Positions 24,953 to 32,527 of a DNA stretch of 64,000 bases are shown piece by piece. The stretch is from contig NZ_OZ244781.1 of assembly GCF_965219595.1 (NCBI RefSeq), forward strand, positions 2,976,001 through 3,040,000. The letters are read 5' to 3'. The notes below the pieces were generated by a model. It did no database searches. It was not told where the DNA came from and saw only the letters and a list, made by a program, of their open reading frames with translations. Each line of letters opens with the position of its first letter. The stretch's first letter is position 1. The position numbers and the translations under genes are program-made. The DNA comes from Poriferisodalis sp022821985 (GTDB lineage Bacteria; Actinomycetota; Acidimicrobiia; Acidimicrobiales; Poriferisodalaceae).

Positions 24953-26960
24953 CAGCGCCACCTGCCGCTGCGGTGCCAGATGCGCGGTCGGCGACGGCTG
25001 GGCCGGATGTACCGCCAGCGGCAGCAGTGAGAGGCGGCAGCGGGTCGATGCGAACGGCGGCGGCCTTGAATTCCGCCGTGCCGCTGCGGGCATCCCAAGC
25101 GTCGTTCGTGAGCAGGTTCGCATCCACCAGCTCCGGGAAATGGAACGTCGTGAAGACCAAGCCTGTGGGAAGGCGATCGGTGACATGCACGTCCATGTCC
25201 ACCGAGCCCCGGGGTGAGCTCACACGCACCGTGTCGCCTTCGACGATCCCGATATCCGACGCGTCGGCAGGGCTGATCTCGATGGCATCACCGGAGCGGA
25301 TGGGCGAGGAATAGCCCGCAGACTGCGCGCCCGTGTTGTAGGAATCGAGCACCCGGCCAGTCGTCAGGCGCAGTGGGAACTGCTTGCTCAGTGCCTCTGC
25401 GGGAGGAAGATGCGTGACGGTCGAAAATGGTGCCGGCGCATGGCCGTCGAGGTCGGGTTCCCAGAGCCAGCCGTGCAGGAACTCGGTGCCGGGATGGTCG
25501 TCGTCTGGACAGGGCCACTGCAGGCCGCCGCTCGCCTCGAGACGCTCCCAGCTCATGCCGCCATGCAACGGCGACAGCGATCGCATCTCGTCCCATAACT
25601 CCTGCGCGGACGTGGCCGTCCACCGCGCGCCCATGTGCTGTGCCAACTCGCTGATGATGTGCACATCGTCGCGTGCGTCACCCTGGGGAGGCACCGCAGC
25701 ACGCACCCGCTGGACACGGCGTTCGGAGGAGGTGACCGTTCCCTCGCTGGAGGACCAGCCCGCAGCCGCAGGCAGCACCACGTCAGCCATCCGTGCGGTA
25801 CGCGTCAGCGAGATGTCCTGCACGACCAGCAGGTCCAGCCCTTCGAGCAGCTTGCGGGCGTGAGCCACGTTGGCTTCGGAATCGGCCGGGTTCTCCCCGA
25901 TGACATAGAGGGCCCCTAGCTCGCCGTCTTCCATGGCTTCGAACATCGCGGTGAGGTGCTTTCCCGGGACGGGATTCAGCTCACAGCCCCAGGTGCTCTC
26001 GTAGCGAGCCCGGACCTGGGGGTCAGTGAGGAGCTGGAACCCGGGCAGTCGATCGGGCAGAGCACCCATGTCGCCGCCGCCCTGCACGTTGTTCTGGCCT
26101 CGCAGGGGCACCAGGCCCGAGCCGCGCCGGCCGACATGGCCGGTCAGCAGCGCCAGGTTGCACAGCGAGAGCACGTTCTCGACCGCCGTGTGGTGCTCGG
26201 TGATGCCCAGCGTCCACAGGATCTGCGCTCGGTCGGCCGTGGCATAACGGTGGGCCATCTCCGCGATGGCCTCTGCTGGCACGCCGGTCAGCCGCTCGCC
26301 CTCGGGGAGCGTGAACGGCTCTACCGATGCTGCGTAGGCATCGAACCCCGTCGTCGCATGATCGATGAACGACCGGTTGTGCATGCCCTGGGCGATGATC
26401 TCGCGAGCCACGGTGTTGGACAGCGCGATGTCTGTGCCCACGTCGAGGCCGAGCCACACGTCGGCAAACTCGGCCGAGGAGGTTCGGCGGGGATCCACTG
26501 CGTACATGGCAGCGCCGTTGTCAAGGCCACGCAGCAGGTGATGGAAGAAGATCGGATGGGCCTCACGGGCATTCGATCCCCACAGCAGGATGACATCAGT
26601 CTCGGTAATTTCCTGGTACGAGCACGTTCCGCCCCCGAGTCCGAACACTGTCGCCAGACCGACGACCGACGGAGCGTGTCAGGTGCGGTTACAGGAATCG
26701 ATGTTGTTGGACTTCAGCACCGTCCGCATGAACTTCTGGGCTGCGTAGTTCATCTCGTTCGTACTCTTCGAGCACGAGAACATGCCGACGCCGCCGGCGC
26801 CATGCTGCTGGGTGGCCGCCCGCAGCCCCGATGCCGCACGGTCGAGCGCATCGTCCCAGCTCGCGGGGCGCAGGACGCCGCCGTCACGCACGAGAGGCGT
26901 GTCGAGCCGCGCGAGAGGTGCTTGGCGCCCCCCCGATCGTGCACTGTTCCCCCGCGGCAT
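24945..26960 (-). CDS. fdhA: Selenocysteine formate dehydrogenase catalytic subunit
   Basis: A catalytic molybdopterin subunit of about 671 residues that oxidises formate to CO2. The frame is interrupted once, by TGA at 26679-26681 (codon 94). The context is NNIDSCNRT-U-HAPSVVGL, the exact position of the active-site Sec/Cys-His in formate dehydrogenases, and homology continues in the same frame. A SECIS-like hairpin follows. The chain starts at the APLARLDTPLVRDGGVLRPASWDDALD region, so it lacks the usual N-terminal Fe-S domains and the Fe4S4 domain, which are encoded at 22230-23171. The C-terminal dinucleotide-binding domain (LRLTTGRVLDSYNTG, near 505) is intact. Annotation that stops at the TGA would split this into a 93-residue fragment and a truncated enzyme. 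Confidence 0.9.
26650..26666 (-). promoter_or_regulatory. Bacterial SECIS-like hairpin
   Basis: Twelve bases after the in-frame UGA, the mRNA reads GUCGUCGGUCUGGCGAC. This folds as a six-pair stem (one G-U) with the apical loop GGUCU. The E. coli fdhF SECIS presents the same GGUC loop to SelB at a similar distance. Seen by eye, not computed. Confidence 0.75.
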
Positions 26961-27019
26961 CGCCCCTCCTCGGTACGCCTGAGTGCCGTGATCCAGAATT
27001 CTATGCTGTCCTCGGACTC

Positions 27020-27054
27020 TTTACCGTGACTACAACAGTTTTACCCTGACTACA
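27020..27054. repeat. 20-bp-period direct repeat in fdhA/iclR control region
   Basis: TTTACCGTGACTACA (27020-27034) is repeated as TTTACCCTGACTACA (27040-27054), one mismatch, two helical turns apart. It lies 60-94 bp before the fdhA start and 30 bp from the tandem palindrome. It is markedly AT-richer than its surroundings. It could be binding sites for a second activator of fdhA or part of its promoter; no known motif is recognised. Confidence 0.6.
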
Positions 27055-27083
27055 GATTTGCTGCCCCGTATTGGCAGTGTGGC

Positions 27084-27118
27084 GTTCCGTAGAGCAGAAC
27101 AGTTCCACAATACGGCAC
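27084..27118. promoter_or_regulatory. Tandem IclR-type operator between fdhA and iclR
   Basis: Two 17-bp imperfect palindromes with one base between: GTTCCGTAGAGCAGAAC (27084-27100) and GTTCCACAATACGGCAC (27102-27118). Same design as the sites at 10321 and 32373. It is about 45 bp before the iclR start and 124 bp before fdhA, so it could serve autoregulation and control of the divergent fdh operon. Confidence 0.75.
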
Positions 27119-27162
27119 AAAAATACCGTCAACCGACAGGTCCATGCTGCCCGCGGGCTACC

Positions 27163-27927
27163 GTGGAGCCGGTGCAGTCGATCTCTCGCGCGTTCGCTGT
27201 CTTGCGGGCATTGGCCGTGGGTCCACAGGGTGTCACCGACGTAGCCGATCACGTTGGGCTGCCGAAGAGCACGGTGGCCCGGCTGCTGACATCGCTCGAA
27301 GCAGTCGACGCCGTCGTCCAGGACGACGCAGGCGGCGATTACCGGCTCGGACAGGGACTCATCGACATCATCGGGGCTGCTGGTGCAGATCGGAGCCTGC
27401 TGGCCGCGGCACGCCCGCACCTGCACAGCCTGGTCAACCAGGTCGGCGAGACGGCCGGCGTGAGCGTTCGTGCAGATCGGACGGTGTACTACCTCGACCA
27501 GGTCGAGCCCGAGTCCGAAGTGCAAGTGCGCTCGTGGACGGGCGAGTACTGCCCGATGCACTTGGTGCCTTCGGGGCTCGTGTACTTGGCCCATCTCAGC
27601 CCCGAGGCACTCGATGAGTACGTGCGCGCTGGTCTTGAGGCGACGACTGCGAACAGCATGGTCGATGCCGATGCGCTGAAGACGCGGCTGAGCCAGGTTG
27701 CCAACGCCGGATACGTCTGGGTGTACGAGGAGTTCGCCATCGGGATCAACTCGGTAGCCGCGCCGGTATTGAACGAGGAGGGTGCAGTGGTAGCGGCCCT
27801 GCATGTTCACGGGCCCGCGTACCGATTCCCCGATCCGAACAGCACCCACGACATCGGCCTCGTGCTCATCGAGGCCGCATCGAACCTGGCGGAGCACCTG
27901 GCAGGACGGGCGCCCCTGCCGGTGTAG
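27163..27927 (+). CDS. IclR-family transcriptional regulator
   Basis: A 254-residue regulator. The winged helix is at the N-terminus (VQSISRAFAVLRAL, then the HTH VTDVADHVGLPKSTVARLL at about 24-42). The IclR effector domain fills the rest, with ETAGVSVRADRTVYYLD near 105, LVPSGLVYLA near 134 and GINSVAAPVLNEEG near 195. I chose GTG 27163 (VEPVQSISRAF); GTG 27172 is equally possible, and the further upstream part of the frame would run through the operator. It is divergent from the fdh operon and sits beside a tandem palindrome also found before the corrinoid and fhs genes. It is therefore the best candidate controller of the C1 genes; the effector is unknown. Confidence 0.88.
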   Translation: MEPVQSISRAFAVLRALAVGPQGVTDVADHVGLPKSTVARLLTSLEAVDAVVQDDAGGDYRLGQGLIDIIGAAGADRSLLAAARPHLHSLVNQVGETAGVSVRADRTVYYLDQVEPESEVQVRSWTGEYCPMHLVPSGLVYLAHLSPEALDEYVRAGLEATTANSMVDADALKTRLSQVANAGYVWVYEEFAIGINSVAAPVLNEEGAVVAALHVHGPAYRFPDPNSTHDIGLVLIEAASNLAEHLAGRAPLPV

Positions 27928-27932
27928 CCGGC

Positions 27933-28982
27933 TCAGCTCGAGCTGGGGCGGTCGCGGCGGCGCCGGATCTCGTCGCAGATCGCGGGCACGACTTCGTGCA
28001 GGTCAGCAATGACTGCGTAGCCCGCCTTGGTGACCATGTTGGCCTCAGGGTCGATGTTGATCGCCAGGATGTTCTTCGAACCCATGGCGCCGACCCAATG
28101 CTGGATCGCTCCCGAAATGCCGCAGGCAATGTAGATCTCTGGGGCGATCCGGGTGCCCGTCTGGCCGACTTGGTCTGCGTGCGAGCGCCAGCCGTTGTTC
28201 GTGACCGCTCGTGAGCATCCGACGCGGCCGCCGAGCAGGTCCGCTAGCTCTTCGAGCGGGGCGAATCCGTCTGCTGAGCCGACGCCTCGGCCGCCCGACA
28301 CCACGACCGGCGCGGTGGACAGCGTGACGCCCTCGGCCAGCGTCACCCGATCGCGGACCAGGGTCTGCTGCACTTCAGGCCCAAGGTCGGGCTCGAAATC
28401 GGCAACAGCCGCTGGGACGGGACCGCCCTCGCACGGCTCGGCCTCGATGGAGTGCTGCGCAATAGTCAGCAGCGGCAAGGTCGAGGTGAGGGTCACGTCC
28501 TCGAGCAGCGAACCGCCCCACTGGATGCGAGTGATGTGCCACGCATCGCCGCCTGCGGGGCCGGACGGCGCATCGGCCAGCGAGCTTGCTGGCGACACGT
28601 TCACGCAGTTGGCCACAAGCGGCAGGTCGGTGCGGGCGGCGAGCTGGGCCATGGCCTCGGCACCACGATCGGTTCCCGCCGCCACGACGGCCACAGGCCC
28701 TGCAGCCTCGACGAACATCGCGAGCGCAGTGCCCCAGGCATCGGGTCCGTAGTCGGCCAGGAATGAATGGCGTCCGCAGTGCACCACAGCGGCGCCATAG
28801 TCGGCGCAGGCGGCAACGAGATCGGCGCCGTGCGCATCGAACAGGTCGCCGTCGCCCAGGATGACGGCTACGAGATCCGTGTTCAGGTCCGAGGCGAGCG
28901 AGCGGGCCGCAGTCAGGGCTTCCAGGGCACCGCCTGAGGGGACACCACGGTCGTGGTCGATCAGGACAGCGACGGCGCTCAC
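27933..28982 (-). CDS. etfA: Electron transfer flavoprotein alpha subunit
   Basis: A 349-residue ETF alpha subunit carrying FAD. The C-terminal FAD domain is well conserved: VVVSGGRGVGS near residue 225, GCSRAVTNNGW near 255, QVGQTGTRIAPEIYIACGIS near 270 and SKNILAINIDPEANM near 305. The N-terminal domain is more divergent. It overlaps etfB by four bases and ends an operon that starts with the dimethylglycine/sarcosine-type dehydrogenase, whose electrons it most likely accepts. Convergent with iclR, with five bases between them. Confidence 0.93.
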   Translation of the reverse strand: MSAVAVLIDHDRGVPSGGALEALTAARSLASDLNTDLVAVILGDGDLFDAHGADLVAACADYGAAVVHCGRHSFLADYGPDAWGTALAMFVEAAGPVAVVAAGTDRGAEAMAQLAARTDLPLVANCVNVSPASSLADAPSGPAGGDAWHITRIQWGGSLLEDVTLTSTLPLLTIAQHSIEAEPCEGGPVPAAVADFEPDLGPEVQQTLVRDRVTLAEGVTLSTAPVVVSGGRGVGSADGFAPLEELADLLGGRVGCSRAVTNNGWRSHADQVGQTGTRIAPEIYIACGISGAIQHWVGAMGSKNILAINIDPEANMVTKAGYAVIADLHEVVPAICDEIRRRRDRPSSS

Positions 28983-29761
28983 AGCACCCCCAACTCGTCC
29001 AGCAGGTCCACCACAGCGGGTGCTGCAGCGGCACTGTCGCCGAGTTGCACGGTGGTGCTGGCACGCTCGGGCGGCCGGTGCAGCCGAACCCGTGACTGCC
29101 CGCCCGCATCAACATCGGCGGCGCAGTCGAGCACCTGGATCTGGGCCTTGCGCGAGGCGAGACGCCCTTTCATGGTCGGGTAGCGGGGCAGGTTGATGCC
29201 TTCCTTGACACCGAGCGCGCAGGGGGCCTCGAGCTCGTACACCTCGTAGCCGGCATCGGTCTCGCGGCGCGCGGTGAACCCTCGCTCATGGGGGTCGATG
29301 CCCTTGATGCCGTTCACGATCGGCCTCCCGAGCGCGTGCGCCACCCGGATGCCGACCTGGAAGTTGCCCCCGTCGGCAGATTCGTTGCCGAACAGGATCA
29401 GGTCGAACTGCCCACCGGCGGCCTCGAGCTCCCGCACAGCGGACGTGATGGCGACGGCCGTTCGCTGGGGATCCCAGTCGAGGCCGCCCTCGGCCATCAC
29501 CAGGGCGAACTCGTTGCCGCCGACGCTGGCTGCATAGCGCAGCTGCTCAGTGGACGCCTCGGGACCCAGCGTGAGCACCACGACGGCATGGTCATCGCCG
29601 TCGAGCTGCTCCACGATCTGGGCGGCCTCCTCCACCGCGCATTCCTCGTGCGGGCTGGTGGTGAAGCCCAAATGGGCAGTATCGACCTGCTGGCCGTCAT
29701 CGGTGACATTGATGCGTGAGCCGACGGCAGGCACTCGCTTCACGCACACCAGGATGCGCAT
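28979..29761 (-). CDS. etfB: Electron transfer flavoprotein beta subunit
   Basis: A 260-residue ETF beta subunit, the AMP-binding partner of EtfA. It begins MRILVCVKRVPAVGSRINVT and carries the family segments EECAVEEAAQIVEQ near residue 40, LILFGNESADGGNFQVG near 120 and GINLPRYPTMKGRLASRKA near 200. The last segment is the beta-subunit signature region. It starts ten bases after the dehydrogenase stop. The pair would pass electrons from the flavin dehydrogenase to an ETF:quinone oxidoreductase, not seen in this window. Confidence 0.93.
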   Translation of the reverse strand: MRILVCVKRVPAVGSRINVTDDGQQVDTAHLGFTTSPHEECAVEEAAQIVEQLDGDDHAVVVLTLGPEASTEQLRYAASVGGNEFALVMAEGGLDWDPQRTAVAITSAVRELEAAGGQFDLILFGNESADGGNFQVGIRVAHALGRPIVNGIKGIDPHERGFTARRETDAGYEVYELEAPCALGVKEGINLPRYPTMKGRLASRKAQIQVLDCAADVDAGGQSRVRLHRPPERASTTVQLGDSAAAAPAVVDLLDELGVL

Positions 29762-29771
29762 CAGCGCGCCC

Positions 29772-32294
29772 TCAGGCCTTCATGCGGCTGTCGTGGGGAT
29801 CGAACAGCGCGAGATTCGCACCCGTCGCCTCCACCGTCACCGGGTACTGCTCATGTTGATACATGACCGACAGCTCAGTGCCCGCTGCAGCCAACTCGGG
29901 CGGCAGGTAGGCCATTGCCAGGTAGGCACCGAGCGATGGTGCGTTGCCCGCGGTGGTGACGCGGCTGACCCTGCCATGCGAGTCGACAATCCGCTTCCCC
30001 GCCGGCGTTAGCACAGGCTCGTTGCCGGCCCCCATCGGGAAGCGGTCGTAGCCCTCGGCACAACGCAGGCTCTCGAAGCGCAGCACACAGAGCTGGGCTG
30101 CCAGCGGCGCCTCCCGGGCCGCCAGGTACGCCTCCTTGCCGATGAAATCGGCAGCTTTCACCCGGGGCCGGGCCAAGCCTGCCTCGACCGGGTTGTAATC
30201 GCTCTCGAGCTCGGCGCCCATGAGGCGGTAGCCCTTCTCGAGCCGTCCGGTGGTGCCATACACCCCCGCACCGACCGGCCGCAGGCTGTATTCCCGCCCG
30301 GCCTCGGCAATGGCGTCCCACAGCGCCAGCCCTGCGCTCGTAGGGCAGTAGATCTCGAAGCCCGCATCGCCGACGTAGGAGATGCGAAACATCTGCACCG
30401 GGATGCCCGAGAGCAACGCATCGCGCACCTGGCCGTAGCCGAAAGCCTCCTGGGACAGGTCGGTTTCGGTCAGCGTCTGCAGCAGCGCGATCGCATTGGG
30501 GCCCCACACGCCATAGGTAGCCAAGGCCTCGGTGCGGTTCTCGAAGTGCACGCCGTCGGCGGGCAGGTTGTGGCGGAACCAGTACTCGTCACGACCGCCG
30601 TCGAATGCACCGGTGGCAATGCGGAAGCGGTCCTCGGACAGGCGCACGATCGTGAGGTCGGACCGGAAGCCGCCGTCGGCGGTGAGCACCGGGGTATAGA
30701 TCGAGCGGCCGACCGGCAGGTCGCACTTGTTGACCACCATCTTCTCGATATAGGGCACCACGCTTGGGCCCGACACCTCGAACACCTGGAACGGCGAGAT
30801 GTCCACCAGCCCGCAGTGCTCCCGCAGGTGCAAGTGCTCGGCATCGGTGATGGGACTCCACCAGCGAGCATCCCACTCGTGGGTACGGCCCTCGATGCCG
30901 TAGCGGTCGACGAGGTCGGCATTCGATTCGTACCAGTGCGGTCGCTCCCAGCCGCCGGCCTCGAAGTAGAAGGCTCCGAGGTCATCGGTGCGGGCCTTGG
31001 CGGGTCCGCAGGTGAAGTTGCGGCGCGTCGCCCACTGCTCGCGTGGATGCACGATGCCGTAGGTCTTGTTGAAGTGCTCGTCGGCCCGGGTCTCGATGTG
31101 GATGACGTTGCGATCCTGGGGGTAGAAGCGCGTGACGTCCGAGCCGTGGGGATCGGTCATGCGGGGATAGCCGTAGGTCATCCATTCGGCCATCAGGCGC
31201 CCCACACCAGGACCTTCTTTGACCCACACCGCCGCCACCGACCACAGGTTCTCGACCTCCGGTGTCGGGCCCAAGACCGGGGAAGCATCGGGCGTCAGCG
31301 AGAGCAGGCCGTTGATGGCGTACTTGATCTCACCGTCGCCCAGGAACTCCATCAGCTCGATGGCCTGCTCGAGTTGTTCGTCGAAGTCATCGGGCGTGAA
31401 CGGCATCTCGGTCGGGCTGAGAGCTGCTTCCTCGTTGGAAGGGATGTCCTCGACACGGTGCAGGATTGGCCGGTGGGCGTAGCTGCCCACCTCCATGGAG
31501 CCGGCCGACTGGCGCTCGTAGCAGAAGGTGTCCATGTCGCGCACGATCGGGTATGCCAGCTCCTGATTTGTCTCGACCAGCACGTCGAACGGGCCCACAT
31601 CGACCATCTGGTGGACGGCGGGTGTGAGCGGGATGGTGGCTCCGGCCATCTGGGCGAGCTTGGGGCTCCATACGCCGCAGGCGATCGCCACGGTGTCGCA
31701 TTCGATGCGGCCCCGATCGGTCACCACTGCGGAGACGCGGGGGCGGTTCGCTCCGGCCATGGTCTCGATGTCGAGCACTTCGGTGTTGGCGAAGGTCTGC
31801 AGGTGGCCGGCCTCGGTGGCCCGGCGGCGCATCTGCGTCCCCGTCTCCAGCGAGTCCACAGCCGAGACGCTGGGGGTATAGAAGCCGCCCAAGATGACAT
31901 CGGAGTCGATGAACGGCACCATTTCGACGACCTCGTCCACCGTGAGCAGCTTCGACTCGATGCCCCAGCACGTCGCCGAGGTCATGCGGCGGCGAAACTC
32001 CTCCATGCGCTCGGGGCTGCGTGCCACTTCGATTCCGCCGCACGTGTTCTGCAGACCCAGTGCCTCGTACTGATGCTGGCTGTCAACCGTGAGATCGACG
32101 ATTTCCTTGGAGTGATCGACGGGGAAGATGAAGTTCGATGCGTGGCCGGTGGATCCGCCCGGATTGGGCAGCGGGCCCTTGTCGAGGAGCACGATGTCGG
32201 TCCAGCCGAGATCGCTGAGATGGCCGACCAGGCAGTTGCCGACGATGCCTGCACCAATGACGACACAATCTGCCCGCGCCGGAAAGTCACTCAT
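29772..32294 (-). CDS. Dimethylglycine/sarcosine dehydrogenase-type flavoenzyme
   Basis: An 840-residue two-domain enzyme that oxidatively removes an N-methyl group and loads it on THF as 5,10-methylene-THF. Residues 10-400 form a DAO-type FAD domain (CVVIGAGIVGN at 10-20). GSTGHASNF places His51 where dimethylglycine dehydrogenases attach FAD covalently. About 430-830 is a GcvT/aminomethyltransferase THF domain, with HCGLVDISPFQVFEVSGP and YVGDAGFEIYCP. I chose ATG 32294 (MSDFPARADC), with GGGGGATG upstream, over longer in-frame starts. Its own etfBA follow directly. Dimethylglycine, sarcosine or a related N-methyl amine are all possible substrates. Confidence 0.88.
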   Translation of the reverse strand: MSDFPARADCVVIGAGIVGNCLVGHLSDLGWTDIVLLDKGPLPNPGGSTGHASNFIFPVDHSKEIVDLTVDSQHQYEALGLQNTCGGIEVARSPERMEEFRRRMTSATCWGIESKLLTVDEVVEMVPFIDSDVILGGFYTPSVSAVDSLETGTQMRRRATEAGHLQTFANTEVLDIETMAGANRPRVSAVVTDRGRIECDTVAIACGVWSPKLAQMAGATIPLTPAVHQMVDVGPFDVLVETNQELAYPIVRDMDTFCYERQSAGSMEVGSYAHRPILHRVEDIPSNEEAALSPTEMPFTPDDFDEQLEQAIELMEFLGDGEIKYAINGLLSLTPDASPVLGPTPEVENLWSVAAVWVKEGPGVGRLMAEWMTYGYPRMTDPHGSDVTRFYPQDRNVIHIETRADEHFNKTYGIVHPREQWATRRNFTCGPAKARTDDLGAFYFEAGGWERPHWYESNADLVDRYGIEGRTHEWDARWWSPITDAEHLHLREHCGLVDISPFQVFEVSGPSVVPYIEKMVVNKCDLPVGRSIYTPVLTADGGFRSDLTIVRLSEDRFRIATGAFDGGRDEYWFRHNLPADGVHFENRTEALATYGVWGPNAIALLQTLTETDLSQEAFGYGQVRDALLSGIPVQMFRISYVGDAGFEIYCPTSAGLALWDAIAEAGREYSLRPVGAGVYGTTGRLEKGYRLMGAELESDYNPVEAGLARPRVKAADFIGKEAYLAAREAPLAAQLCVLRFESLRCAEGYDRFPMGAGNEPVLTPAGKRIVDSHGRVSRVTTAGNAPSLGAYLAMAYLPPELAAAGTELSVMYQHEQYPVTVEATGANLALFDPHDSRMKA

Positions 32295-32372
32295 AACTCT
32301 CATCCCCCGCCATTGCTGGTCAACAGCATGCCGCAGCACCGCTGCCGCATATCGCTGCTATGGATCGATGCT

Positions 32373-32407
32373 GTTCTGTATGATGGAACAGTTCCGCTCA
32401 GCGGAAC
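32373..32407. promoter_or_regulatory. Tandem IclR-type operator between dehydrogenase and fhs
   Basis: GTTCTGTATGATGGAAC (32373-32389) and the perfect palindrome GTTCCGCTCAGCGGAAC (32391-32407), one base apart. This is the best-conserved of the three copies in the window. It lies 79 bp before the dehydrogenase ATG and 121 bp before the fhs ATG, in a divergent control region. Confidence 0.78.
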
Positions 32408-32527
32408 AGCAACTAGGGGAACAGTAGCCGAACGACCCGGCAATTGACGACATCGAACCAGTGGCGCAGCGAGGCCGCGAGGTTCTGGCAGGGTGTAGAG
32501 GGCTCAATTCGTGTGGGGGTGCACGGC

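Noticed and set aside
24953..25186. Longer N-terminus for the NuoE-NuoF subunit
   Set aside because: It overlaps the end of fdhA in another frame and has Arg/Ser-rich shadow composition; GTG 24952 has a good ribosome site.
24945..26960. fdhA as a pseudogene or frameshifted gene because of the TGA
   Set aside because: Frame and homology continue on both sides, the TGA is exactly at the Sec/Cys position, and a SECIS-like hairpin follows.
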